Position numbers and translations under genes: made by a program. 64,000 bases of DNA. It comes from Danio rerio (lineage: Eukaryota > Chordata > Actinopteri > Cypriniformes > Danionidae). The stretch is from contig NC_133183.1 of the NCBI RefSeq assembly GCF_049306965.1, positions 15,185,001 to 15,249,000 on the forward strand, in the 5' to 3' direction. Position 1 is the first letter of the stretch; each line of letters opens with the position of its first letter. The notes beneath the pieces were generated by a model. It saw nothing but the letters and a program-made list of their open reading frames with translations. It was not told the origin of the DNA and did not search any database. Positions 24,644-40,378 of the stretch are shown piece after piece.

Positions 24644-25831
24644 TTGTAGAGTCATACTTCTTGTGAAAAATAAATATATACTGTGAAGAATGAGAGAACT
24701 AAAGAAAATTGACAGTAGAAATGGATATTGTGACTTTTACTGTATGCATCGTGACAGATGCTATGAGAGTTGTGTAAAATTAGACTTTTAACACATATGC
24801 AAAAAAAGTTTGCAAAGACATTGAGTTAAAAACTACAGCACTGGTTACTTGAATTAGGTCATTTAATTTGGTATGATGACAGTGGTGGTAAAAACATGAT
24901 TTAATGTTTCAAAAACATTCTGCATTAGAAGGTTGAAAAATAAACTTATTTATGGATTAAAGTTTACTGCAAAGTATTCTTAAAATAAAAAAGTGTTTAC
25001 TCTTTGTTATTATTGTGCTTTGCTGACAGTATTGAGTGTAGCATTCAACTAGAATACAAATAATTGTGGCTAAGTGTTGTTATTAATGTTACTTGGGAAA
25101 CTTTAGAGGTTAAAAAATATTCTTAAATCATGAGTTGAGCCCCAGCCGTCTGGATGAAACCCCAAATTCTAACCTTTACACCATATTGTTGTAACCAATG
25201 TACTTCAAAATATCACTTTTTTTCTTTCCCCCAAATGAAACATCGTTGTTCCTAAAAACTCCTGAAGAAAGGGGACAACGTTAAGTAACTTTTGAAAACT
25301 GACAGTTTTAATAAACATGTATGCTATGTTACATACAAACAGTTGTGCAAAATTACAGATTTTTAACACATGCATAAAACATTTTGTGTTGAAAAACTGC
25401 TACAGAGTGCAAAATCAAAAGCTTGAATTAGGTCAATGCTATTGGTTTGTAATATTAAACTCCAGTCATGCAGTAAGTTTAATGAATAGTATTTTAAACA
25501 TCACTTTTCCAAGTAAAAAATGCACAGATAATGTTTTTATATTCAGAGTGAAAAACATTATGCTAGATTTTAGTTTGAAAATTTGAAAATGTGTTTGCCA
25601 ATAAAAAAACATTGTTTAAAGAAGTATATACACTCCCAACAAATTAAAATTAGAAATTTCAAGCCCACATATTGTCATTGTTTAAGTATTTATGACCAAA
25701 AACTCTAAACATGATATAAACATATCTAGATGTATTATGTTTGAATTGACCTATGCACAGTTATTCAACTTGCGAAGGGAAAAAAAACAAACGTTTTTGT
25801 GTGTGTTTGAAAAACATCTAACTGCTTATAA
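24644..25831. other. Flank partly unique to unit 3, no gene seen
   Basis: 24644-24833 is shared with unit 1. 24834-25644 is seen only here. From about 25645 it matches the flank that precedes the SINE in units 2, 4 and 5. A frame of 89 codons at 25317-25586 has no recognisable motif. Confidence 0.45.
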
Positions 25832-26202
25832 GGTGGCATGGAGGCTCAGTGGTTAGCACTGTTGCTGCACAGCAAGGTGGTCGCTGGCTTCCTAGCGGGA
25901 CCAAGCTGGGTCACTTGGCGTTTCTTCGTGGAGTTTGCATGTTCTCTCTATGTTCATGTGGGTTTCCTCCGGGTGCTCCAGTTTCCCCCACAGTACAGGT
26001 AGGGGAAACTGAATTGAAGAAGCCACAGTCTAAATTAGCCATAGTGTATGTGTGTGAATGTGAGTGTATAGGAGTTTACTTGGTTGTGACTGGAAGGACA
26101 TCTGCTGTGTAAAACATATACTGGATAAGTTAGCAGATCTTTCCGCTGTGGCAACCCCTGATTAATAAAGGGACTAAGCCGAAGGAAAATGAATGAATGA
26201 AT
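25832..26202 (+). mobile_element. DANA-type SINE, unit 3
   Basis: Same insertion as at 14423-14793, near-identical, with the same flanks. It was therefore duplicated with the unit and not inserted again. Confidence 0.85.
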
Positions 26203-26640
26203 AATTATCTATAAATCAAGTCATCAAGTAGCCATATAGATTTGCACTGCCTACCCAAATTTAGCCTTCTTTTGGCCAGACGTTTAGAGTCTATTAGACA
26301 GCATTTAAACGTCTCATTGCTTGGTGAGATGTCTGAAGAACAAATACATGTGGCAGGGAAGTGTCTGTTATTTTAAATATTCATTTTCAGAGTGGAAATG
26401 TGATGTCATTTTACAGCTTAAAATGATGTTTCTCATCAGCTGTTTTGTGTTGGTGACTTTTTTGACACGTTTATTGTGTCAATATGCAGCCTCTAGTCAT
26501 CTTTTTAACTGTAAGAATAGCATGACACAAGAAATGCATTGCAAACTTATCATACATGACAGAAACAAGATTCACAGTACTATGTAAATATGTGCTCTCC
26601 TAGAATTGTTTTTGTCAAATAATACTCTTCACAAGAGTTC
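26203..26640. other. 3' flank of PIM copy 3, no gene seen
   Basis: Colinear with 14794-15230. No supported feature. Confidence 0.45.
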
Positions 26641-26758
26641 AATTAATGCATATATTTTATTGTTTGTTTTGAGAGGAGCCACCTCCTGCTCAAGATTTCT
26701 TGCCTCAAACAGCCTGAAACGTTCCTCTCAAGACAATAACATGTAGGGTGGCTGTTCT

Positions 26759-29415
<2,657 letters not shown>

Positions 29416-30047
29416 CGCTCAACTAGTTTAACCGCAGAATGCCAAAGTCAGAGTTGCATTCGCATTCTCTTAGCTATGATGTCACCTTTCGAACATTCAC
29501 ATTCAATTCTAAATGTGACGCATGCTGGGCCGTTTCTGTGGAGCGTTTCTGTGGCCATTTGAAAGTGCCATATTGTTTTTGCCATATAAGTATATATAAG
29601 TATATGCCTTATAATCAATCAATAACCGATCACACATACTCATAGCCTGTATGCAAGCGGCTGCCCGGTAAACAGGCTAAACTTGTAAAACATAGACCAG
29701 CGTTACGCCTTCATGAAATTAATTCTGCGTCAGTTTTACAACAAACTAAAACTCGAAATTAATTCAAATAAACAGTTGTAACAATAAAAAATCATTAAAA
29801 ACATTTGTTTTTCACTATTTTACTTTCACTATTATACATTATATTACATATATTTATTTATAACAAAATTCGAATGGACCTAAATTTACCAAATGATTTA
29901 AAACGTCTGAATCTCTTTAATATAGGATTGTAAAATGCTAGACACTTCTATTTACTTCGTTATTATTCCTTTTGCACAATTTATCAATCAATTTATCATT
30001 ATCTATCCGCATCTGCAACATGGATATTCGCACCCTAGGAAAAAAAA
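29416..30047 (-). promoter_or_regulatory. Presumed promoter region of PIM copy 3 and AT-rich flank
   Basis: Conserved upstream block with minus-strand TGACATCA, followed by the 200-bp segment shared only with unit 1. A short GCCATATAAGTATATATAAG expansion near 29581 is private. Function is inferred from position. Confidence 0.3.
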
Positions 30048-30750
30048 CCTATAGAGGACGAAACCTTCAAAAACTATAAATAAATAAGTAAACAAATAAA
30101 TAAATAAATGAATAAATAAATTCATAAATTCCTGCATAAATAAAACAATAAATAAACACATTGCATATTTATTTGCTTTATTTATGCAGGAAATTGTGAA
30201 CATTTTTACTCATTTATTTTTATAATTGCTTTTTTTATTTATTTAATGTTTTATTTATGTAGTAATTTATATTTTCTTGTTTATTTATGCTTTGTTTTAT
30301 TTATGCAGAATTTATTTACTTATTTATTTATATATTTTCGTTTTTATTAATTTTTATTTATGAAGACATTTATTTATTTGTTTATTTATCAGTCGTATTT
30401 ATTTATTTATAAAAAAAAATATTTATGCCTGCATTTATGGATTTATTTACTTATTTATTTATTTGCGTATTTATTTATTAATTATTTTATTTATACAGGG
30501 ATTTATAGATTTCAAAGCTTATTTATGTATATATGCGCGTATTTTGTTATTCTTTATTTTATTTTATTTTTGCAGAAATGTATGGATTTATTCTCCAATT
30601 TCGTTATATATTTGCGTATTTATTAATTTTTGTATTTATGTATGAATTTATGTATTTATTTACTTTGTCTTTTATTTTTATTTTTATTTTTTTGCGTATT
30701 TATTCATTTATTTTTATTTTTTTTTTTTGCCGGTTTCGTTCTTCGTATAA
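30048..30750. mobile_element. AT-rich palindromic MITE-like element, unit 3
   Basis: Longer form of the element, as in unit 1, with ends CCTATAGAGGACGAAACC and CGGTTTCGTTCTTCGTATAA. Confidence 0.55.
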
Positions 30751-31102
30751 ACTCAGCATTCTTTTGATTTTGGATGCATGCTTTTTTTTTCTATTGACAT
30801 AATATTTTTGCTCAATCATTCTTTATTGTACTGCGTGCGTGTGTATATGTTTCACTGACAGTGTTGAGGTTGACATTTTGTATGGTTAAATTCTTTAATG
30901 AATGTATAAATGAATGGTTGGACTCGTCACTATTAAGTATGGCTGATATTTTAATCCTCATGCTTAAAATATCATCAGTGACTTGCACTTCTATTTTTTG
31001 ATAGGCTACATGTTTATATATATTGATAAATTGTGTATATCCAATACCACAGTGACACATTTATATTCTAGCAGTCTCGTATTTTATTATTCTCTTGACG
31101 AA
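30751..31102. other. Conserved spacer, no gene seen
   Basis: Equivalent of 5127-5479. No supported feature. Confidence 0.5.
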
Positions 31103-34100
31103 CTTTTTTTTTTTAATTTAAACTTCAAATAACAAACAGGCATTTTCAACTTCCATCGTTAAACATATATATCATTATATCCAAGCAGCATATAATAAAC
31201 AAAACAGTACAAATTAATAATAACATAAAAATAAACCTTAAATAATACAAAAGAAAATACATTACATTCAGAGGGGTCAGTCCATATATGTTGACAAAAG
31301 CTTAGAGAGCTTTAAGGCACCTTTTGTTTTTACTTGTTTTATAGATTTATATAACATATTGAAATCATTTGTAAATGCTTTGAAACAAGGAGAAACTTTA
31401 ACAAATCTACATTTGTGTATATAAAATTTTGCTACAATCAACATATTATTACATAGAAATTCAACTTCCTTGTTTTTCATAAAAATGCCAAATTTCACAA
31501 TGTGATAGTCAAACGCAGGTGTTACATTTTTAGTTATCAACCACTAATACAATCTGTCCCAAAAGGATTTGACACTGGAACAACTATAAAAAAGATGTTC
31601 ATGGGATTCTATATCTTTCAAGCAAAAAATACAAGCATTACTGTCTAAATGAAATCTTATTCTAAGAAATTCGTTACATGGATAGATGTCATTAATTGTT
31701 TTGAAATGTACTTCGTTCATTTTAGGTAACAAGGGAAATGACAGGTATCTTTTTCTAATTTCAATAGTGTCCGCTTTAGAAAATCTCTCAGATAAAACTT
31801 TTCTTTTAACAGGAAGAGGAAAATATTCTTTTGTCAGTAGTGATCTCAAGACCTTGTTGTTACGTTTAATATCCAAAAATGAATAATTATTTATAAACAA
31901 ATCAACTAGTGTAGGTATTACAGATGAGTATTGCACTATACCTTTAACTAAGTTCCTCAAAGCTACATTAATAGCTTTGACAACCAAAGAAAATTCTCTA
32001 TATGCACAATTACAATTGAATTTTAACCTAAAATGATCATAGCTCAACATATTACCATCATCATCCATTAAATGAATTACATTCCAAATTCCTTTGTCAA
32101 ACCAGTCTTTAAAAAATAAAGATTTCCTGTCATGTAGAAAAACACACCTGTTATTCCAAATGATAACATTATGTGGAGTAAAATTGTGCTTGTACAACAT
32201 TTTCCAATATAGTAACACTTCTGCATGAAAACCAGACAATTTAAATGGCAATTTTAGTAAGTCAAAATCACATTTTAGAAGAAAAGAAATTCCTCCCATC
32301 CTTTGAAAAATATGAAAAGGGATGCTAAACCATAAAGACGGTTCACCTTTAACAAAGCTTTGTAACCATTTTAACTTCATTACTCCATTTATAACGCCAA
32401 AATCAATAACATTCAACCCCCCTTCCTCTGATAACTTTACCAAATCATTTTTTCGAATTAAATGTTGCTTATTGTTCCAAATAATCTCATAATGAACTCT
32501 GTTAATTTGTTTAATACATCTTTCTGGTACACCTAAGGAAAATGCTGGATAGATTAATCTTGATATTGCTTCCTTTTTTGTTAATAATATTCTCCCAAAA
32601 ATTGAAATATTTCTTTGTAACCAGCTACTTAATGTTTTTTTATTTTCTGTACAACAGTATGAATATTATTATTTTCCCTGTCCCTAAAATTTTTTGTAAT
32701 AGTTATTCCCAAGTATGTTATTTAGCTTTTAATTGGGATATTATACAATGAGTTTTATGTATTATTGTGAAGAGTTAGAATCTCACACTTTTTTCAAATT
32801 TAAATGTAACCCTGAAGCATTAGAAAACAATGATATAGACTTTAAGGCAATCGGTATTTGATTAGAGTCCTTCAGAAATCAAGTTGTATCATCAGCTAGT
32901 TGTGTAATTACCAAGGATCTACTTTTAATGGCTTAATATTTTTAATATACAGTGCTAATAATTCGGCAGCAAGTAAGAAAGAAGGGGGCTGACTGGATCT
33001 CCCTGTCGTATTCCCCTTCTGATATCAAATCTCTTTGTAGTACCCGATTGAAGTAAAACAGCACTTGTTATTTGTTATATTGTCAACATTGAAAGAATAT
33101 TAATAAATTTTGTCCCAAACCCAAAATATTGTTGAGACTGAAAAACAAAAGGGTGTTCAAGTTTATCAAAAGCTTTTAGAAAATCCAGAAATAGTATTAT
33201 ACCATCATCCTCTATCAAATGTGAATAGTCTAATAAATCTAACACCATGCGAATGTTATTATGTATTAGTCGATTTGGAAGAAACCCAGATTGTGTATCA
33301 CTAATAATTTTACCTATACCACCTTTAAGTCTACTAGCTAATGCATGAGTGAATATTTTGTAATCAATGTTAAGTAAAGTAATTGGTCTTAAATTATCAA
33401 TAAGAGTGTTGTCTTTTTTGGTTTAGGTATTAAAATAATTATAGCCTGTTTCATTGTAGTTAGTAGTGTATTACTTTCTAAACATTCTTTTAGTGCTTTA
33501 AAGAGCATTTCTCTCATATCATTCCAGAAAAAAGATAAAAGTTAGTTGCAAGTCCATCTTGACCTGGTGATTTACCTAAAGCCATTTTTTTTAATAGCAG
33601 CATCAAGTTCTTCAATTTTTAAATCAGAGTCACATATCATTTTAAAATCTTCATCAATTTTAGAAATTCTAAGAAATTCTCAGAATCTTTCATGGAAAAT
33701 GATGATGAATATAGGCTTTGATAAAATTTAAAAATCTCATTACTTATTTCTTTTGGATCAGTTACAATTTTATTATTTAGATTTAAGGTGGTAATTGCAT
33801 TTCTGTCTACTTTTTTCTAATCTACTAAAATAAGAGCTGTTTTTTACACCAACTTCCATCCATTTTGCTCTAGATCGTATATATGCCCCTTGTGCCCTAT
33901 TTAAGTAGAAATCGTCTAATTTAGTTTGTAATCTAATCATTTCCTCTTTATTAGGTTCTAATGATAAATCCTTTTTACAACAATCATTAATGTCTTTTAT
34001 CGGCTGTTTTTCTAACTCTTTTTGCTTATTACACAATATTTTACCATAATTAATTGAGTACATTCTCACTTTATATTTAAAGAATTGCCACTTCTTTCCA

Positions 34101-34970
34101 TATGAATCAATCTTATAATTTATCATAATTGAATATAAGATTTTTTTTAACCATGTCACAAAAATATTCTTCTTTTAACAAGTTTGCATCAAATTTCCTA
34201 GATTTTTGCCTACATGTTCTTTCAGAGCCTGGGATCAGTGTGACAGTAATTACACAATGATCAGTTGTAGGAGCTGCAGAGATTTTAGCTTGCAAAACAT
34301 ATTAAAACATTTCTTGGGTTACCAACCAAAAATCTATTCTTGATTTACAATTTCCATTGGGTCTAATCCATGAATATTGCCTTACTTCAGGGTTAACATG
34401 ATTCCAAACGTCTATTTGGGAAGTATTAATACAAAAATTTGTAATACATTCATTTCATAATGACCATATTTTGTTGGAAATCTATCCATCCATTCATTAG
34501 TGACACAATTAAAGTCACCACCTACCAACATATTTTCAGTTGGGAAAAATGTTTTCAACTCTCTAATAGTTTCTGAAATGCATTCAGCAATATTTTGTTT
34601 TTATATTGACCATTATATCCGTAAACATTTAGAAGAATCAGTGGAGTACCTTCAATCATCAAAACTGCAGCAATCCAGTGTCCATCCTTATCTTCTTTCA
34701 CTTTAACTACTTTACCAGGACAGTTAATCAAGCATATGACTACGCCAGCAGATCTATAGTTCCATGACTAAACAGTATAGTATCACCCCATTGGTTTCTC
34801 CAGAAGGTTGAGTCCTCTGCGCTGGAAAGTGTCTCTTGTAAAAATATACATTGTGCCTGTTGACTTTTGCAAAATAAGAATATTGCTTTTCACTTAATAC
34901 TGTCTTTAAGTCCCCTCAAATTCAATGAAATAAAAGAAATTTTAGAACAAAATTTAAGCATACTATTTAC
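31103..34970 (-). mobile_element. L1-type LINE, decayed, unit 3
   Basis: Same insertion as 5480-9350. It keeps the poly(A) tail, the C-terminal Cys/His region (31544-32443), the reverse-transcriptase core with LADDTT near 32890, and endonuclease sequence near 34750-34960. ORF2 is broken in several places, most of them shared with unit 1, so it was already dead before duplication. Confidence 0.87.
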
Positions 34971-35410
34971 TTACACTACAAGTAGCTTTAACAAGCTAAC
35001 AAATAACACCTCACAATATCTGTGTGGAGAAAAAAGAAAAAGAATAATTCAGTTGGTCCTTCTAAATATAATCACGTGTCTCATTTGTCTACATTAACAG
35101 CTCCCATGAACTATTTAGTATACATTTTAAGCGAAACATACTTAAAACAGTGTTTTCCTGTATTCACAAACAGCCGAAAATAAAAACTGGGTGAAATGTT
35201 TACAGTATACTCACCAGAAGTGTCCTGCAACTGCAGCCACAAGATAATGCCATAGCCTGAACAGTAAGTCAGGTTGGGAGCAGGTGCGGGATCAGACAAA
35301 AACTTTATTGTACTTAAAGTTATTCATCCAATAAACTTTGTCTACAAAAAAGTAGAATTCGCTTAAAAGGTTATAGTAATGAACTAAATATAAAATTATT
35401 TAAGTACTTG
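34971..35410. other. LINE 5' side flank, no gene seen
   Basis: Continuation of the duplicated unit, colinear with 9351-9719. It includes the start (35340) of the 300-bp stretch missing from unit 1. No gene. Confidence 0.4.
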
Positions 35411-36021
35411 CACTTACAGGCTCACAAAACAGTAAAACACCTTTTTTTGAGCTGTTGACGGTCGTATATGTGTCCCACACTGCTAAAAACACTGTTAGGA
35501 CACAAATATTTCACTAAAAAGTGAAAATGGTTTGTTTTCGCCTAATTTCGAGCAAATTTATACTTCCAGTTAGAAACTAATTTTTTGAAGCTGCGTCACA
35601 GTCATGAGATCTTAGCGTGTAATCTAGTGTGTAGACTTTATGTCTGTACCTGGGAGTACCTTGTGACGTCTCTGAGTGTGCTGCATTCATTCATGAGAGA
35701 CTTGGTTCAAACCAATCAGCACGCTCTATTGTGTATGCCGTGCAACTTCATTAATATGAAAGCTAGCTTACAAGACTGTTTGTACCTGAAACAGTGTTCA
35801 GACGGCAGATAGACGCCATGTTGGGTTGCCAAAAGAAGTGGGAAAAGAATAAGATTTGTTTTGGAGATACGGGTCATGATTTTATAATGTGCTGCAACGA
35901 AGGTTTTGTTTTAATTTTCCAGCTGTGAGAGCGCAATTGGACTCACGTGTGGATCAGTGCACGCGACACGCGGCAGAAATACGTTTGCTCTGAAAATTTT
36001 TTACTCGAGAGCTTTTTGCAT
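35411..36021. mobile_element. TTAA-type (Kolobok-like) element, left part, unit 3
   Basis: Aligns with the reverse complement of 37292-38499. It starts near the degenerate end GGCTCACAAAACAGTAAAAC and runs to GAGAGCTTTTTGCATCTG, where a CTG-target element interrupts it. The right remnant resumes at 43157. The outer TTAA is not intact here. Confidence 0.5.
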
Positions 36022-36803
36022 CTGGGCCCGGTTTTTCAAAAGGTTTAATCTGGATCAAATTGATCCGGATTTAGTAATCCTGTTTTTGCGGTCTGTGATC
36101 ACGTAATCCAGCTTACTTTTTGAGCCAGTTTTTCAAAGCAACATTGGATTGGATCATTTTGATCCAGATAGGAACTTTTCAGGATCACTAAATCTGGATT
36201 ACCAGTGTTCAATCACAATGTAGATGGATAAATAGGCCTATGTAAAGAGCAACAAGTAGAAAAGCCAATGTGGGGTCAATATAACTTTATTTTTATTTGA
36301 AAGGAAAACACACACACATTAAAAAAAAAAACAAACAAACTAAAAACTATAAAAACCCCACCCCATCCTCTTCCAGTAGTCCGCTCATCTGAGACCTACA
36401 ACACAAATACTGTACATTGAGGATATTTATAATAAGTTTCAAATATAGATGTAAATAAAAAAAGACTTAATGTCAAAAACTCCACAATTAGTTCAGACTT
36501 CCTCATTTGATGTGGAGAGACCAGCTTGCTGAGCAAAGCCTTTAGGAGGCGAATCTTAAGTCTGGTCATCAATCTCAAATCTCAAGTCAGTTGTTCCTCT
36601 ACCAGATGAAGCTGTGCTTCTGCTCTTTTAGTATCTTTTTGCAAATGTTGAAGGTGATTTCAAAAATCAGTGATTGCCATTCTTTGCTTTTTTTTTTTTT
36701 TTTTTTTTTGGTTATTCTGTAATCATTGCATGCATCACTAATAAATATTTTAAAAACAAAAATAGTTTCCATTGTGATGAATATATATATCAATTAGATA
36801 CAG

Positions 36804-38548
36804 TGTCACCGACTCGGTCCCAGTCATTCCCCTCGCTGGCCAGCAGAGGCCGCCATCTCCGGACTTCTAGCATTACATCATCCACTTACACTGATCGTGC
36901 ACACCTGAATCACATCCCAGTTAACGACCCACGTACCCTTTATAAGCCGCATTCAAACACTCAGTCAGTGCGAAGTCTTGTTCAGCCCTGGCCAGCATTA
37001 CTGAGTGTTAGATCCTGCCTGATCTCCTTTGTATTACTCCAGCCCGTTTCTGACTCTGCTTTGCCTTCTGCCTGTCCATGACCCAAGCCTGATACATGGA
37101 CTCTGATACTCGCTGCCTGCCCTCAACCCAAGCCTGATACACGGACTCTGAATCACGCCGCCTGCCTTTGACCCATGCCTGGTAAATCACACTGTGTCTG
37201 TCTGCCGCCAGCCTTGAGACCATTACTACTACTGTTGATTTGTGTTTGCACCTTTGTGCATATTGAGTGTTTGAGTAAGAGTGTGATTTAAAGGGCCATG
37301 AAACCCCCTCGTTTCAGCAGGGTGTTTTCACACCTCTACTTTCGGAAAAGTTAGAAAAGTGGGCGTGTCCAGCTCTGTTTAGGGGGGAGTGTCGGAGGAA
37401 CTAAAGTGGGATGGTGTGGGAGTGTCTATTTGTGCACGCGCGAGTTTCAGAGTCAAAATACACACACACACAGACAGGAGAAAGCGATGGTGTTTAACCT
37501 ACATGGACATCTGTAGTCGAATTATTTGCTGAATTAATAAATGTTGGACTTTAACTGCAGTTTGGCTCTTTCATTCAGGGAATTCATTCATGCCCCTCGC
37601 GACAAACGAGGTATTTGATTCGAGGAACTGCTCTAAGCGTGTATTTTTCATGCAATGTTTGATACCGCACGGCGAATGAGAGAAAAAAAACTCCGCATTT
37701 CCCGGAAACTTAGATGCACACGGCAGGTAGCGTCAGAAAGCCGCGTTTGTTATTCCGGTCACTAAATGCGGTGCTAACATTTCTGCACTCAGTGCTATAG
37801 TTAACTTAATTCGATACGAGCAAACTGAATAAACAAAGAGCACTGGTCGCTCACTTACCAAATCTGTAGAGACAGGACAATCACCAGCAACTAGAGCCGC
37901 GTCTTTATTAAGAGAAGACTACAAGCAAATCCAGATTTCAGCGTTTGCAGATGAGAACAGCTCTCAGGTAAACAATAATCCTCCTTAGACACGTAAGTTA
38001 TTGTTGTCGCGCGTCGCGTACACTGTTAATCCACACGTGAGTCTGAGCTCTCACAGAGAGAAAATGAAAACGAAACTTAACTGTAGCAAACTATAAAAGC
38101 AACACTTCACGCTTGTTTTGCCAACACAACGTGGCGTCTTTGTGGTGTAAACACGGTGACACAAATGAATATTAATGAAGTTGCACAATAGAGCGCGCTG
38201 ATTGGTTTGAACCAAGCTTTACTCATGCATTAATGTATCACACTGTAAGACGTAATAAGACTCACTCAGGCACAGACGCCCAGTCTGCACGCTGGAATAC
38301 ACGCTATTATGTCATGACCGTGACGCAGCTTCAAAAATTCGTTTCAAACAGGAAGTACGAATTTGCTTGAAATAACGCAAAAACAACCAATTTACACTTT
38401 TTAGTGAAATATAGGTGTCCTAATAGTGTTTTTAGCAGTGTGGGACACATGTACGACTGTCAAAAGCTCAAAAAATGTGTTTTGGTGTTTCGTGACCCTT
38501 TAATAAATACTGCATAATGGATCCCTCCGTGTCAGTCTCCTCGTTACA
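36804..38548 (+). mobile_element. Fossil solo LTR of an LTR retrotransposon, with a nested TTAA element
   Basis: The LTR begins TGTCACCGACTCGG and ends CTCCTCGTTACA. Without the nested element it is about 530 bp. A CCCTTTATAAGCC TATA-like region and an AATAAATACTGC poly(A)-type region are in the expected order. No internal coding region accompanies it, so it looks like a solo LTR. The superfamily could not be assigned. It is old enough to have been hit by another element, and younger than CTG-target element A. Confidence 0.55.
37292..38499. mobile_element. TTAA-target (Kolobok-like) element nested in the LTR
   Basis: Flanked by TTAA at 37288-37291 and 38500-38503. Ends AGGGCCATGAAAC and AGGGTCACGAAAC (reverse strand) are inverted repeats. 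The TTAA duplication with AGGG ends fits Kolobok; piggyBac also uses TTAA, but its ends differ. No transposase frame. It is related, in opposite orientation, to 35411-36021. Confidence 0.6.
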
Positions 38549-39053
38549 GACCAGATAAAATGTATTTTTGGTCAATTTTGACAGCTGTTTGGGGGATTGT
38601 TTTGAGGCCAAGCTATTTCTACTTTGCTGTAGGCCTATACTGAAAGGCTGAATACGTTTAAGCCAATAATCACTATGGCCTGACAGATGAACAAATAAAA
38701 TTAAAAAAAATTATGAAAAAATGGTATATCGCGTAAGATCCAAAAATAAAATTATTTAATACATTTAAGTTTTCATTAAATTTTGGGCATTAAATCCACC
38801 CTTCTGATGAGATCAGTTTAATCTTTTTTTTTTTTTTTTTTTTTTTTTTTTATCAAAGTGATCCAGATCCTACAAAAAAGGTCTGAAAAACCCAAACTAA
38901 AGGTTTGATCCAGATCAAAACCAAGATTAGATTACGTGATCTAATCTGATTAGGCAATCCGTTTTTTTTTCTTTTGAAAAACCCATTTTCAAGATTTGAT
39001 CCAATCCCTTGTCCAAAATCCTAGTGGATTACTTTAAAAAAAACTGGGCCCTG

Positions 39054-39794
39054 TGCCCAGTTTTTCAAAAGGTTTAATCCGGATAAAATTGATCCGGATT
39101 TAGTAATCCTGTTTTTGCGATCCGTGATCACGTAATCCAGCTTACTTTTTGAGCCAGTTTTTTCAAAGCAACATTGGATTGGATCAATCTGATCTAGATA
39201 GGAACTTTTCAGGATCACTAAATCTGGATAACCAGTGCTCAAACAGTATAGGACATCACAATGTAGAACTATAGATATGTAAAGAGTAGAATAGCCAGCA
39301 TGGGATCAATATAACTTTATTTCTATTTCAAATGAAAACTAAGAAAATTTAATAATTATTAAAATAATAATGATAGATAAAACAAGGAAAACATCACCCC
39401 ATCCTCTTTAAGCAGTCCGCTCATTTGAGACCTACAACACTGTACATTGAGGATATTTATAATAAGTATCAAATATAAATGTAAATAAAAAAAAAAACAC
39501 TTAATGTCAAAAACTCTACAATAATTTCAGACTTCCTCATCTGATGTGGAGAGACCAGCTTATCTGAGCGCAGCCTTTAGGAGGCAGATCTCAAGTCATG
39601 GCCTTGGTTTGCTGCAGTTTGGTTAAAGTCAGTTGTTTCTGTACCAGATGAAGCTGTGCTTCTGCCCTTTCAGTCTCTTTTTGCAATTGTTGAAAGTAAT
39701 TTAAAAAATCAGGCATTGCCATTCTTTGAAATTTTTTGTTTTTGGTTATTCTGTAATCATTGCATACATCACTAATAAATATTTTCCATTGTGA

Positions 39795-39868
<74 letters not shown>

Positions 39869-40375
39869 CAATTAGTGACAGAATAAAATGTATTGTTTTT
39901 GGTAAATTTTGACAGCTGTTTGGGGGATTATTTTATGAGGCCAAACTCTTTCTATTTTGCTGTAGGCCTATACTGAAAGGCTAAATGCATTAAAGGCTAT
40001 AATCATAGCCTGACAGATGAACAAATAAAATTAAAACCTTATGAATAAATAGTATATCTCGTAAGATACTGCATGATCCAAATATAGTTTTATTTAATAC
40101 ATTTTTTAAGTTTTCATTAAATTTTGGGCATGAAATCCACACTAAATCCATCCTTCTGATGAGATCAGTTTAATCCATGTTTTTTGGATCAAAGAGATCC
40201 AAATCCTACAAAAAAGGTCTGAAAAACCCAAAGTAAAGATTTGATCTGGATCAAAACCAAGATTGGATTACGTGATCTAATCCGATTATGTAATTTATTT
40301 TGAAAAAACGATTTTCAAGATTTGATCCAATCCCTTATCCAAAATCCTAGTGGATTACTTTTGAAAAACCGGGCC
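39054..40375. mobile_element. CTG-target TIR element B
   Basis: Begins TGCCCAGTTTTTCAAAAGG directly after the CTG that ends element A and ends GAAAAACCGGGCC before another CTG (40376-40378). Same orientation as A. It contains a 69-bp (TA)n tract at 39798-39866. Confidence 0.65.
39798..39866. repeat. (TA)n microsatellite
   Basis: About 69 bp of pure TA inside CTG-target element B; sister copies have only 10-20 bp here. Confidence 0.95.
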
Positions 40376-40378
40376 CTG

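Larger units (their letters stand above)
36025..39050. mobile_element. CTG-target TIR element A, containing a fossil LTR
   Basis: Begins GGCCCGGTTTTTCAAAAGG after CTG (36022-36024) and ends AAAAACTGGGCC before CTG (39051-39053). The basic element is about 1.3 kb and is enlarged by the LTR at 36804-38548. A minus-strand frame at 36396-36578 keeps the SPHQMRKSELIVEF segment found in sister copies. Confidence 0.65.
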
